Part shown: piece by piece, positions 1 through 7,851 of the stretch
Layout of the letters: the number at the start of each line of letters is the position of its first letter
How positions within the stretch are numbered: position 1 is the first letter of the stretch
Assembly (NCBI RefSeq): GCF_009746585.1
Contig: NZ_WRPO01000034.1
Span: 1-33,487 of the forward strand
DNA from: Novosphingobium aquimarinum
Lineage (GTDB): Bacteria; Pseudomonadota; Alphaproteobacteria; Sphingomonadales; Sphingomonadaceae
Length of the DNA stretch: 33,487 bases
Direction of reading: 5' to 3'
Translations under genes and position numbers: made by a program
Notes under the pieces: model-generated
Databases searched by the model: none
What the model saw: the letters and a program-made list of their open reading frames with translations, nothing else
Told to the model about the DNA's origin: nothing

Positions 1-123
1 GGCTCATTGGGCCGTAACCGCCGCCCGCCCGACCCCACGGCCCTTATGCAGGAAGTGGAATGGAACATGGCTAGCAAACGAACTCTCACTGTTGTCGCAG
101 GCGTGGGCGCGGCCGCGCTGGCG
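1..123. repeat. Terminal overlap of a circular molecule, copy 1
   Basis: These bases are identical to 33365-33487. The overlap joins the two ends into a circle of 33,364 bp. It falls in the leader and first codons of the PepSY-domain gene, so it is an assembly overlap rather than a biological repeat. Confidence 0.93.
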
Positions 124-390
124 ATCGCGGGCGTGGCGATCGCGCAAAACCACGAGGCGAACGAAAACCGGATAATCGGCAAGCACAGCGAACGAGACAT
201 CCCGCTTGCTCAGGTGCCCGAGGCCGCGATGAACGCGGCACGCGCGCAACTCGCGTCAATAAGCAAAGCGGAGCAAGTCACCCGAAAGGCGGACGGAAGC
301 ACGCTCTATGAAATCAAGGGCAAGAACAGCGACGGAAAGACGATCGAACTGTTCGTCACGCCCGAAGGCCAGGTGCTCGGCCGCGAATGA
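67..390 (+). CDS. Exported PepSY-like domain protein
   Basis: Small exported protein of 107 aa. Residues 1-26 form a signal peptide: basic start MASKRT, an Ala/Val/Gly core and a likely cut after AIA. The remainder (about 40-107) has the PepSY layout: a helix with VPEAAMNAARAQL, then strands with LYEIKG and IELFVTPEGQVL. PepSY domains are known as small periplasmic modules, often inhibitory or sensory; the target here is unknown. The ATG at 67 was chosen because it begins the signal peptide and AGGAAG lies upstream; an in-frame ATG at 46 is possible. It lies about 77 bp after the DUF1259 gene (across the circle junction) and 75 bp before the Rap1a-like gene, so the three may be one transcript. 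A partial second copy at 33431-33487 is only the assembly overlap. Confidence 0.72.
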   Translation: MASKRTLTVVAGVGAAALAIAGVAIAQNHEANENRIIGKHSERDIPLAQVPEAAMNAARAQLASISKAEQVTRKADGSTLYEIKGKNSDGKTIELFVTPEGQVLGRE

Positions 391-465
391 TGGATCAGCA
401 CGGGGCGCCGGCCGTCGAGGGCCGTGCGCCCCTTCCGAAATGATACTGCGGAATAGGAGACGAAA

Positions 466-792
466 ATGCGGCCAAGGCGATGGATATTGTTATGCGCCGC
501 TTTGGCCGCCCTGCCTGATAGTGCGATCGGCCAAACCGAACCCGCGTCGGCGACGGGCTCGGCGTTGTTCGTAAGCTGTCAAGCGAATGAGCCGCGATGC
601 GGCGCTTACCTCCAAGGCGTGCTCGACATGATGATCGTCGCGCGAAAAGCGGAATGCCGCGCTCCACGCTATGACCGATCGGCGCTGCGCGCGGCATATT
701 TACGCTGGGCGGAGCAGAATAGCTATTTTATGAGTGTTCATATGGTGGCCGGAGCTGAACGCTCGTTAGCGAAGGCTTGGCCATGTCAGTAG
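466..792 (+). CDS. Rap1a/Tai-like exported small protein
   Basis: A 108-aa protein with an N-terminal signal peptide (MRPRRWILLCAALAALP, likely cut near residue 22). The mature part has four cysteines: SCQ, RCGAYLQGVLD, ECRAP and a final WPCQ. This cysteine pattern and the GAYLQGVLD helix resemble the Rap1a/Tai family. Founding members are immunity proteins against type VI effectors, but most family members are uncharacterised periplasmic proteins and no effector gene is seen here. TAGGAG lies 8 nt before the ATG. It is the last gene before the distal transposon end and is followed by a hairpin at 812-842. Family assignment is by motif only. Confidence 0.66.
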   Translation: MRPRRWILLCAALAALPDSAIGQTEPASATGSALFVSCQANEPRCGAYLQGVLDMMIVARKAECRAPRYDRSALRAAYLRWAEQNSYFMSVHMVAGAERSLAKAWPCQ

Positions 793-811
793 CATCGTAC
801 CCCGCGGCGTA

Positions 812-842
812 GCCTGCCCGGCGGCTGCCTTTGAGGGCAGGC
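812..842 (+). terminator. Hairpin after the Rap1a-like gene
   Basis: GCCTGCCC (812-819) pairs perfectly with GGGCAGGC (835-842), 20 bp after the stop codon. There is no T-run after the stem, so this is a weak or Rho-assisted terminator at best. Confidence 0.4.
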
Positions 843-858
843 GGAGCGTCCGCCTGGC

Positions 859-912
859 GGTGAATTCCGCCAGCTCAACGATCCCATGTCGCGCCTCAAG
901 CTCGCTAATTAG
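859..912 (+). pseudogene. Remnant of a second Tn3-family tnpA (last 17 codons and stop)
   Basis: In this frame the sequence reads GEFRQLNDPMSRLKLAN then TAG at 910-912. The intact transposase at 24245-27214 ends GEFRTLNDPMARLKLVA, so most residues agree. Nothing clearly tnpA-like precedes about 850. The fragment shows that the distal transposon end came from a related but different element. Confidence 0.8.
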
Positions 913-932
913 CCGATGTTCGCATTATGTCT

Positions 933-972
933 GCCAAATCGTTGTCTGGCGCACAAACCTTGAGGTGACGCC
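933..972 (-). repeat. Transposon terminal inverted repeat, distal end
   Basis: Reverse complement of 24185-24224, 40/40 identical. The distance from the outer end to a tnpA-like stop codon (910-912) is again 60 bp, as at the other end, so this end also derives from the tnpA side of a related transposon. Confidence 0.87.
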
Positions 973-1077
973 CTCCCTGGCTTTTCCGGGCAGACTGCGA
1001 TGCGGCTTGTTCAGGACAACCGAGCCGATGACGTGTTGACCTATATCGACGCTATCGACGCTGGCATTCACGCCTGA
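973..1077 (+). pseudogene. 3' fragment of a ParS-like (DUF2384) antitoxin gene split by the transposon
   Basis: Read from 973 the sequence gives LPGFSGQTAMRLVQDN and continues through 34 residues to TGA at 1075-1077. This matches the C-terminal signature of DUF2384 antitoxins; the intact paralogue at 18837-19187 has PLPGWNRTAEELVEEG at the same place. The first half is at 23935-24184. Joining 23935-24184 to 977-1077 gives 351 nt and 116 aa, exactly the size of the intact paralogue. No RES toxin follows, so this antitoxin was probably solitary or had already lost its partner. Confidence 0.88.
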
Positions 1078-1398
1078 CAGCAGGCACGCTGCAACCAACG
1101 ACACTGATCGCCTGCGATGCCGAGATCGGACCCTTGCTTAATGGCCGCGATGCCAAAGCGTTGCGTCGTTCGGATCGATCCGGTCGCTCTTGCTGATCCG
1201 GCCTGATCTCTTGATGCCGGACTTTCGCGCCATCGCTCTTCCCATGCTCGTCTCGGAATCAGAATGTCCGAAAGAGGATCGACCAGCGTACACCCGCGCA
1301 TCGATGCGAACGGTCCCGGCGTATCGCGCTAAAGCTGTCTCATTAAGATGGTACGATTTATTTTGTAGTGATCCCCCCTCATACGTTACACTCCGGGC
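1078..1398. other. No supported gene (321 bp)
   Basis: Short open frames exist on both strands, but none has a ribosome-binding site or recognisable motif. The last part (about 1330-1398) is AT-richer and probably holds the promoter of the recombinase at 1399. No remains of a RES toxin were seen after the split antitoxin. Confidence 0.5.
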
Positions 1399-2001
1399 AT
1401 GACCTCCACGCTAATTGGCTACGCCCGCTGCTCGACCGACAAGCAGGATCTTGCTGCCCAGCATGAGGCACTGCTCAACCTGGGCGTGGCGCCGGACCGG
1501 ATCTATACCGACAAAGGCTTTACCGGCACCCGGCGTGAGCGACCGGGGCTCGACCAGGCGCTGGCGGCGGTGCGGAGCGGGGATACGCTGGTGGTGCCCA
1601 AGCTCGACCGCCTGGCCCGCTCAGTGCCCGATGCCCGCGCTATCGGCGACGATCTTGCCGCGCGTGGTGTGCGGTTGCAGCTCGGCGCCTCGGTCCACGA
1701 TCCGGCGGACCCGATGGGCAAGCTGTTCTTCAACATCCTCGCCACTTTCGCCGAGTTCGAGGCGGACCTGATACGGATGCGTACCCGCGAGGGCATGGCG
1801 GTCGCCCGCGCCAAGGGCAAGCTGCGCGGCAAGAAGCCCAAGCTTTCGGACCGCCAGCATCAGGAACTGTGCAAGATGCACGGGACGGGCGACTATTCGA
1901 TCAGCGACCTTGCAGACCTGTTTTCGATCTCGCGCCCGACCGTCTACCGCACGCTGGCCCGGCAAGGCGGCGCGGTGGCAACGAATACGGCGGGATCGTG
2001 A
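1399..2001 (+). CDS. Serine recombinase (resolvase/invertase family)
   Basis: A 200-aa small serine recombinase. The catalytic motif YARCSTDKQD places the nucleophile at Ser12. The usual arginines appear in TGTRRERPGLDQAL and KLDRLARS (about 65-75), the E-helix region in FFNILATFAEFEADLIRMRTRE (split here as FFNILATFAEFEAD and LIRMRTRE, about 115-135), and a C-terminal helix-turn-helix in SISDLADLFSISRPTVYRTL (about 170-190). Proteins of this size resolve cointegrates or multimers, or invert DNA. It lies outside the transposon, between the split antitoxin and the polysaccharide cluster, and could serve plasmid multimer resolution or be left from a lost transposon. No clear ribosome-binding site precedes the ATG. 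Confidence 0.88.
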   Translation: MTSTLIGYARCSTDKQDLAAQHEALLNLGVAPDRIYTDKGFTGTRRERPGLDQALAAVRSGDTLVVPKLDRLARSVPDARAIGDDLAARGVRLQLGASVHDPADPMGKLFFNILATFAEFEADLIRMRTREGMAVARAKGKLRGKKPKLSDRQHQELCKMHGTGDYSISDLADLFSISRPTVYRTLARQGGAVATNTAGS

Positions 2002-2044
2002 CATAGATCAGGCGCAACTGTCCTGATGGTCCTGGCGGCACGTC

Positions 2045-2064
2045 ACTAGGCATAAAAACCTAGT
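2045..2064. promoter_or_regulatory. Small dyad ACTAGG / CCTAGT
   Basis: ACTAGG (2045-2050) and CCTAGT (2059-2064) form a perfect 6-bp inverted repeat around an A-rich 8-nt spacer, between the recombinase and the polysaccharide cluster. It could be a recombinase half-site pair, an operator or a weak hairpin. No function can be assigned. Confidence 0.3.
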
Positions 2065-2169
2065 CGTTCCTTGCATCACTACGTATAGAGCCATTGTGCA
2101 GTTGCAGCATGGCCGGATCGAACGCGTCGGGGCGGCAATAATCCGGGGAGTACGTTAAGGGATGACGCA

Positions 2170-3336
2170 GTGAAGATCGCAGTTTTCGGCCTGGGCTACG
2201 TTGGCCTGTCGAACGCGGTGCTTCTCGCCCAGCACCACGAGGTCGCCGCGGTCGATATCTCGGCCGAGCGGGTCGCAATGCTCAACGTGCGTCAGTCGCC
2301 CATCGTCGATGCCGAGCTGGAGCAGTTCCTGGCCGACAAGCCGCTGAACCTGACTGCCACGCTCGATGCCAGGGCAGCGCTGGCGGGGGCGGACTACGTG
2401 ATTGTCGCCACGCCGACCAACTACGATGTCGAGACCAACAAGTTCGACACCTCCTCGGTCGAAGCGGTGATCCAGACCGTGCTCGATGCCGGCAGCCTGG
2501 CCACCATCGTCATCAAGTCGACGATTCCCGTCGGCTTCGTCGCGGACGTGCGCCAGCGCCTAGGCACCGATCAGGTCATCTTCAGCCCCGAGTTCCTGCG
2601 CGAGGGCAGGGCGCTTTACGACAACCTCCACCCCTCACGGATCATCGTCGGCGAACGCTCGGAACGGGCGCGGATCTTCGCCGACCTGCTGCTGGAAGGC
2701 GCCGAGAAGAAGGACGTCGAGATCCTCTTCACCGATGCCAGCGAGGCCGAGGCGATCAAGCTTTTCGCCAACACCTACCTCGCCATGCGCGTCGCCTTCT
2801 TCAACGAGCTTGACAGCTACGCCATCGCCGGCGGCATGGACACGCGCCAGATCATCGACGGCATCGGCCTCGATCCGCGGATCGGCCGGCACTACAACAA
2901 CCCCAGCTTTGGCTACGGCGGCTATTGCCTGCCCAAGGACACCAAGCAGCTGCTGGCTAATTACTCCGAAGTGCCGCAGAACTTGATCCGCGCGATCGTC
3001 GACGCCAACCGCACCCGCAAGGATTTCCTGGCCGACCAGATCATCGCGCGAAAGCCCGGCAAGGTCGGCGTGTTCCGCCTGGTCATGAAGGCGGGATCGG
3101 ACAACTTCCGCCAGTCCTCAATCCAGGGAATCATGAAGCGGATCAAGGCCAAGGGCATCGAGGTCGTGATCTACGAGCCAGCGATGGACGGGGACGAGTT
3201 CTTCGGCTCGAAAGTGCTGCGCGACCTGGACGGGTTCAAGGCGGACTGCGACGTCATCATCGCCAACCGCATGACCGACGAGATCGCCGACGTGCAGGCC
3301 AAGGTTTTCACGCGCGACCTGTTCGGGTCGGATTGA
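2170..3336 (+). CDS. ugd: UDP-glucose 6-dehydrogenase
   Basis: NAD-dependent oxidation of UDP-glucose to UDP-glucuronate in the cytosol, supplying a uronic acid for polysaccharide synthesis. The 388-aa protein has the N-terminal Rossmann motif FGLGYVGLSNA (6-16) and acidic AVDIS (about 28-32), the family segment SPEFLREGRALYDNLHPSRI (about 139-158), and the catalytic loop GYGGYCLPKD with Cys253. Its size fits the short bacterial class. The start is GTG at 2170, preceded by AAGGGA. It is first in a rightward set with the pssD/pssE-like genes, whose Rhizobium relatives transfer glucuronate. A second sugar-nucleotide dehydrogenase of another type sits at the far end of the cluster (11512-12777). 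GDP-mannose dehydrogenase activity is less likely because the sequence is Ugd-like throughout. Confidence 0.9.
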   Translation: MKIAVFGLGYVGLSNAVLLAQHHEVAAVDISAERVAMLNVRQSPIVDAELEQFLADKPLNLTATLDARAALAGADYVIVATPTNYDVETNKFDTSSVEAVIQTVLDAGSLATIVIKSTIPVGFVADVRQRLGTDQVIFSPEFLREGRALYDNLHPSRIIVGERSERARIFADLLLEGAEKKDVEILFTDASEAEAIKLFANTYLAMRVAFFNELDSYAIAGGMDTRQIIDGIGLDPRIGRHYNNPSFGYGGYCLPKDTKQLLANYSEVPQNLIRAIVDANRTRKDFLADQIIARKPGKVGVFRLVMKAGSDNFRQSSIQGIMKRIKAKGIEVVIYEPAMDGDEFFGSKVLRDLDGFKADCDVIIANRMTDEIADVQAKVFTRDLFGSD

Positions 3337-3361
3337 TGTGATGCGCCAAAAGGAGGTTCTG

Positions 3362-3811
3362 GTGCCGCCAAAAGTATTGGCAATTGCGTCGAAGGGGGGG
3401 CACTGGGAGCAGCTTATGATGCTACGGCCTGCTTTCGAAGGCGCTAATACAACCTTTGCATGTACCGATCCTTTGCAGAAGCAAAGCTGCGGAGATGCGA
3501 ATTTCTTCAGTATTGCAGATTACAGTAGATCGAGTCCAGTAGATGTTGCGAGGGGAGTATTTGAATTATACAGAATTATTGATAATGTAAAGCCGGATGT
3601 TGTGATTTCTACAGGAGCAGCTCCTGGATTGATTGCGCTATTTTGGGGGAGATTATTGGGGGCTAAGACTATATGGATCGATAGTATTGCAAACTCACAG
3701 CGCCTATCATTTAGTGGGTTTCTGGCAAAAAAGTTTTCTCATACGACACTTACTCAGTGGGAACACTTGAGTGACTCGAATAGATGTCAGTACTGGGGGA
3801 GCGTAATTTGA
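3362..3811 (+). CDS. pssD: PssD/Alg14-like glycosyltransferase subunit (membrane anchor, acceptor side)
   Basis: First half of a split GT-B glycosyltransferase. With PssE it would transfer a sugar, by analogy glucuronate from UDP-glucuronate, to a lipid-linked acceptor at the inner membrane. The N-terminus has KVLAIASKGGHWEQLMMLRP, the Alg14 signature with Gly-Gly-His; further on are PDVVISTGAAPGL and GAKTIWIDSIA. Starting at GTG 3362 the protein is 149 aa, the known size of Rhizobium PssD; AAGGAGG lies 5 nt before this GTG, whereas the in-frame ATG at 3341 has no ribosome-binding site. The end overlaps pssE by 4 nt. From about 3480 base composition turns AT-rich, unlike ugd just upstream, which suggests separate acquisition. 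Confidence 0.83.
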   Translation: MPPKVLAIASKGGHWEQLMMLRPAFEGANTTFACTDPLQKQSCGDANFFSIADYSRSSPVDVARGVFELYRIIDNVKPDVVISTGAAPGLIALFWGRLLGAKTIWIDSIANSQRLSFSGFLAKKFSHTTLTQWEHLSDSNRCQYWGSVI

Positions 3812-4302
3812 TTTTTCTGACTTTAGGGACTCAGTTGGCCTTTGATCGACTTGTTCAAGCGGTTGATGAAATTGTCCCAAATATATCTGAGCCGGTTTTT
3901 GGGCAGATTGGTAATAGTAATTATAAACCAAAGAACTTTGAGTACGTTACGGCTTTGTCACCAACTGACTTTACAAAAAAGTTTTCAGAGTCTCGTGTTA
4001 TAATTGCTCATGCCGGAATTGGAACGATTTTAAGTGGACAGAAGGCAGAGAAACCCTTGGTTCTGATGGCGCGAATAGCAAAGTTCGGTGAACACCGTAA
4101 TGACCACCAGCTTGCAACTATAGAACAGATTAAACGCCTTGATGGTGTCTATATTGTTGAAAATAAAGATGATATAAAGAATATAGTTACAAGAAGTCGC
4201 ATAGAGCCGATGAAAAATTCTCGTTCTAATAGTCTGGATAGTCTAATAAATAATATAAAAAAGGAAATTTTTAAAGATGATAAAAACATCATCAATAATT
4301 GA
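3808..4302 (+). CDS. pssE: PssE/Alg13-like glycosyltransferase subunit (donor-binding half)
   Basis: Catalytic, nucleotide-sugar-binding half of the PssD/PssE pair. Visible motifs are IFLTLGTQLAFDRLVQAVDE at the N-terminus and the donor-binding segment AHAGIGTILSGQKAEKPLVL, followed by FGEHRNDHQ (about 70-110), as in GT28/Alg13 C-terminal domains. A TTG start at 3808 is preferred: it overlaps the pssD stop, is preceded by GGGGGAG, and gives 164 aa starting with the usual IFLTLG. An ATG eight codons upstream (3784) is the alternative. The gene is strongly AT-rich, especially 4140-4320, and ends in a Lys/Asn/Ile-rich tail. Confidence 0.83.
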   Translation: MIFLTLGTQLAFDRLVQAVDEIVPNISEPVFGQIGNSNYKPKNFEYVTALSPTDFTKKFSESRVIIAHAGIGTILSGQKAEKPLVLMARIAKFGEHRNDHQLATIEQIKRLDGVYIVENKDDIKNIVTRSRIEPMKNSRSNSLDSLINNIKKEIFKDDKNIINN

Positions 4303-4414
4303 CAATATTAATATCAATTTATAGTAAGTCTATGTTTTAATTTACTTCGACATGATATTTTAGGTGATGCCAGTTAGAGATTTTAATCGAGTTCCCGGTA
4401 GGTCGATACCTCAT

Positions 4415-5482
4415 ATGAACAACATCACTCGACGACATGTCCTGATAAGATGCATGGCGCTGACGGGGGGGGCTGCTGTATATCAATCGGCACTCACGAA
4501 AGCGATTTCGGAAACGTCATCGAGGTTGCAAGATCCTTTCGATCCGAAGCGAGAACGCAAGGTGCCGATTTCACCGAATCCAATGCAAGCGTGTCCAGCT
4601 GTATCGAAGCCTATACGATCGCTCAATGGCGTCCCCTATTATACCGATAAGCATAGCACGGTCATCGATCCAAAATTGCGCGCGGCCAACGTTGCTGCGA
4701 ATCAGCCGCTGACTGATTTCGTCGCTGACGTTGAACGAACCGCAGCGGCTTGGTTGTCCTCGCGGGGCAGCGATCGTTCACCGGCCGAATGCGGTCTGAA
4801 CCTGCTGCGCCACTGGGCCGAGGGCGATGCTTTGCTGGGTACGTTCAACACTCAAGGGGAGGGCAGTCAGAGGTGGAACGCGACGGGCCTTGCCATCGCT
4901 TATCTTGCGCTGCGCCACGCGCTGCCTGAGGGACAAGAGCCGACGATCGCTGCTTGGTTCGCGCAGGTAGGGGCGGCGTGTCGGAAGGCCGGCGAGGGTC
5001 TGAAGAACAACCATCTTAACTGGACGGCCGCCGCTGCGGCCGCCTGCGCCATAGCCGGCAACGATAAGGATTTGTGGTGCTGGTCAATTAGGACCGCGCG
5101 ACATTGCATAGCAGAGATCGGTCCTGATGGTACTGTGCCACGAGAAATGGCGCGCGGAAGGATGGCGCTGGGCTACCACAGCTTCGCGCTGTCTCCCCTG
5201 TTGCTAATTGCGGAACTGGGCCTCGCAAATGGCATCGACCTTTATGCGCAGGACAACCGGGCTCTGGAACGGCTTGCGCGATTCATCGTCACAAACGCAC
5301 GCGATACGTCGGCGGTCGCCAAACTTGCCGGCGCGAAGCAGAAATGGAACCCGGCCAAGCTGCCATGGTCGGTCATTGGCGCGCGACGTTTTTCGGGAGA
5401 GACTACCAGAATGCTGAGCACTATGAAGGATGCTACCGACTCTTACATGGGCGGAGATCAGCGGATACTGTTCGGCGCGTAG
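4415..5482 (+). CDS. Exported alginate lyase-like protein (PL5 family)
   Basis: Likely cleaves mannuronate-containing polymer by beta-elimination in the periplasm. The N-terminus has a Tat-like signal, TRRHVLIRCMALTGGAAVY. The alginate lyase core follows: RWNATGLAIAYLALR, the catalytic motif NNHLNWTAAAA (about 205-215) and PREMARGRMALGYHSFALSP, in which the Tyr-His pair corresponds to family active-site residues. PL5 lyases (AlgL) are found in alginate operons, where they clear stray polymer from the periplasm. An AlgD-like dehydrogenase in the same cluster fits that role. The start is uncertain: ATG 4415 begins the signal peptide but has only a weak ribosome site; GTG 4364 or ATG 4367 would add 16-17 residues. 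It converges on the acyltransferase gene ending at 5501. Confidence 0.8.
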   Translation: MNNITRRHVLIRCMALTGGAAVYQSALTKAISETSSRLQDPFDPKRERKVPISPNPMQACPAVSKPIRSLNGVPYYTDKHSTVIDPKLRAANVAANQPLTDFVADVERTAAAWLSSRGSDRSPAECGLNLLRHWAEGDALLGTFNTQGEGSQRWNATGLAIAYLALRHALPEGQEPTIAAWFAQVGAACRKAGEGLKNNHLNWTAAAAAACAIAGNDKDLWCWSIRTARHCIAEIGPDGTVPREMARGRMALGYHSFALSPLLLIAELGLANGIDLYAQDNRALERLARFIVTNARDTSAVAKLAGAKQKWNPAKLPWSVIGARRFSGETTRMLSTMKDATDSYMGGDQRILFGA

Positions 5483-5500
5483 CCTTGCGGCGCGCGGGCG

Positions 5501-6739
5501 CTATCCACGGAGAAATATTCTGCGGTAGGTATCGGTTCGCGCCTCGGTTACACGCGAGACGGCAAAGGCGAACAACATGACGAAGGCGAGTTGCACCACG
5601 AGCCGAGCCCATTCCAGACCGTGCGACACATCGCGCCAGCCCATTGCCAAATTGCGCTCCATCGTCGCTGCCATGGCGTTCATCAAAGGCACATGGAAAC
5701 AATAGAGCGTGAAGGAAAAACTCGCCAGAAGGACGCTCGGAGCCGCGATGAACCGGGCGAGATGAACCGGGCGAAACCGCATGGTCGCCAGAAACAGCGC
5801 GAAGACCCCCATCGACACGAGATCGAATACGAATGGCCAGAAACCGTCGTTATCCCAAAACTTGAGGCCCATCCCAACACGAAAGCCCAGCAGCAAGGCC
5901 AACGTCCCCACCAAAGGAAGCCAAGGAGAGATTTTTAGCGGTGCGCGCTTCACGGTCGCGGCCCAAGCGCCGAGCAGCCAGATGGCGAAATAAGGGACCA
6001 TCGGTGCACCCTCACGCTGCCAGAACGAAGCGGCCGCGACGATCAGGATGAACATGCCGAAAGCCGCCTTCTGCATGATCGAATAGCGCTTGCCGACGAA
6101 AATGATCACACCTGCTACGAAGAGCAGATAATACCAAAATTCGTTGTAGAGCGTCCAAAGCGCGCCATCCGTGCCATAGGGATCGCAGGCCACAGTCTGC
6201 AGGAAAGCGACGTTACATAGCGCAGCATCCAGGCTGTGTGATCGTACTTCGGCGTAAATGATGGGCGCCACATCTCCTTGCGCGGAACCCCATGTGTCGA
6301 GGGTAAAAGTGGCCAGGAGCGCCGGCACAATCACAATCCAGAGGCGAATCAGGCGGCGGCCCATGAAGCGGCGGATGTCTATCCCCCCGGTGCGCATGGC
6401 TTCTCGCCAGGTCGTGCCGCCGACGAGAAAGCCACTGATGACAAAAAAGATCATGATTCCGGGATGCGAAAATCCGTTTAGAAACGCATAGATTGTCTGT
6501 ACGATCGTGCGATCGGTAGCGGCGATGGTATCGGTCGCCTGAACGAACCGGTTGCCGGCGTGCGCCAATACAACCGCAAAGGCCGCGGTCCAGCGAAACA
6601 AGTCGATCCAATAGGAGAGATGGTCGTTGACCGGCGGTTGCGCGGCGACTTCGGGGGCCGGTGTGTGTTCCTCCGGTACTGCGGGTGCGGCATCCGGCAC
6701 CGTTGAAGGATGCTCAATATCGTGCAGGGCTTCACTCAT
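5501..6739 (-). CDS. Membrane acyltransferase (acyltransferase 3 family), distal copy
   Basis: Integral inner-membrane acyltransferase of 412 aa, expected to add acetyl or another acyl group to sugars of the exported polymer. An acidic, proline-rich cytosolic tail (about residues 1-50) precedes about ten membrane segments. Family features are YWIDLFRWTAAFAVVLAHAG, GIMIFFVISGFLVGG and the basic segment RRFMGRRLIRLW. The start at 6739 shares an ATGA overlap with the stop of the preceding acyltransferase, showing translational coupling. It is the last gene of the six-gene leftward set and converges with the lyase gene, leaving 18 bp between their ends. Confidence 0.85.
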   Translation of the reverse strand: MSEALHDIEHPSTVPDAAPAVPEEHTPAPEVAAQPPVNDHLSYWIDLFRWTAAFAVVLAHAGNRFVQATDTIAATDRTIVQTIYAFLNGFSHPGIMIFFVISGFLVGGTTWREAMRTGGIDIRRFMGRRLIRLWIVIVPALLATFTLDTWGSAQGDVAPIIYAEVRSHSLDAALCNVAFLQTVACDPYGTDGALWTLYNEFWYYLLFVAGVIIFVGKRYSIMQKAAFGMFILIVAAASFWQREGAPMVPYFAIWLLGAWAATVKRAPLKISPWLPLVGTLALLLGFRVGMGLKFWDNDGFWPFVFDLVSMGVFALFLATMRFRPVHLARFIAAPSVLLASFSFTLYCFHVPLMNAMAATMERNLAMGWRDVSHGLEWARLVVQLAFVMLFAFAVSRVTEARTDTYRRIFLRG

Positions 6740-7851
6740 AGTTGGCGGGCTCCGGCTACACGCCTTGCGCTCGGCACCTGCACTGCCATGATCACCCTGC
6801 GGCCTACCGGTTCGACGAAACGGACAATCAGCCAGGCTCCGAAGCACATCAGCAATGCCGTCAGCGTGATGGCGGCCGCGACCGGCAGCACGCCCTCGTG
6901 TACTAGCCTCTCGATTACGCTGTAGCCCAATGCTTGGTGAAGCAAATACAAAGGATAACTCATCCCTCCCAAGGTCCGCGTCAGAGCGGAAAGAGCCTTA
7001 TCATTAATGCCGAACGCCATACCGCGCACTAATGCCATTGATGCTACCGCCGCAGCGACACCGGCCCACAGGCTCGATTCGGTCCCGGACAGTTCGGCGA
7101 TGTGCGCAAACTCGACCCAAGACTGCCAGGCGGCCAGACACAGGGCAGGCCCAAGCATCGCGTAAGCAAAGCGGCGGTCGTCGAGAATTAGCCAGCAATA
7201 CGTGACAATTCCCAGAATGAAATAGCCGCTATGCGGGGATAGAGTGACGAGGCGCAACGGCGTGAAGTCGTAGAACGCCATTGCCGCGAAGCTCGCCACC
7301 AACCAAGTGACCGCGATAGGGCGGATGTGCTTAGTTCCGCGCAAAACGAGCAGGAGCAGAAACACATAAAAGTAGAACCGGAGTTCGATTGTGATCGACC
7401 AGTACGAACCATCGACATAGGGCGATCCTGCCAGCAGGCCGATAGTCGAGGCCGATTTAAAATAAGTCGTGACGGACGGCAACGGCACACTCGAGGGGAG
7501 CAGCATCAGGCCGATCATGGTTACGGTCGCGCAGACCAGCATCGCCGGAATCAACCGCGCTAGCCGCGCTTGCACGAACGCGAGGGCACGCCGATTGCCT
7601 GCCGAATAGATGATCACGAAACCACTGATGATGAAGAACGCGGAGACCCCGAAGCGCCCCGCTACCAGCCAGTGTGGCCCCGGTTCTACACCCGCCAGCT
7701 TGCCCGAGATCGGGCCGAAATAGGCGTAGTGGTAGAGCATCACGCCGAACGCGAGCAAGAAGCGCAGCAGTTCGAGCCCCTCGATCTTGCGCTTCGAAGG
7801 GGCGGCATGGTCTGCTGGACCATGCTTCGGGAGCTGGGCGGGATCAGTCAT
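6736..7851 (-). CDS. Membrane acyltransferase (acyltransferase 3 family), proximal copy
   Basis: A 371-aa polytopic acyltransferase. Motifs are GLELLRFLLAFGVMLYHYAY with the family histidine, FGVSAFFIISGFVII, and the basic RLARLIPAM region. The sequence is clearly different from the downstream copy, so two acyl groups or two positions may be modified. The start at 7851 gives an ATGA overlap with the polymerase-like gene. A longer frame reaching 7911 would only overlap the upstream gene further. Confidence 0.85.
   Translation of the reverse strand: MTDPAQLPKHGPADHAAPSKRKIEGLELLRFLLAFGVMLYHYAYFGPISGKLAGVEPGPHWLVAGRFGVSAFFIISGFVIIYSAGNRRALAFVQARLARLIPAMLVCATVTMIGLMLLPSSVPLPSVTTYFKSASTIGLLAGSPYVDGSYWSITIELRFYFYVFLLLLVLRGTKHIRPIAVTWLVASFAAMAFYDFTPLRLVTLSPHSGYFILGIVTYCWLILDDRRFAYAMLGPALCLAAWQSWVEFAHIAELSGTESSLWAGVAAAVASMALVRGMAFGINDKALSALTRTLGGMSYPLYLLHQALGYSVIERLVHEGVLPVAAAITLTALLMCFGAWLIVRFVEPVGRRVIMAVQVPSARRVAGARQL

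Larger units (their letters stand above)
1..972. mobile_element. Tn3-family chromate-resistance transposon, second segment (continued from 24185)
   Basis: This is the distal part of the transposon, holding the PepSY and Rap1a/Tai-like genes, a terminator-like hairpin and a remnant of a second tnpA. It ends at 972 with the inverted copy of the 24185 end, directly followed by the 3' part of the interrupted antitoxin gene. Confidence 0.88.

Noticed and set aside
1068..1301. 77-aa open frame on the minus strand after the split antitoxin
   Set aside because: No ribosome-binding site, no domain, and it overlaps the antitoxin fragment. No RES toxin remnant could be recognised on either strand of 1078-1398.
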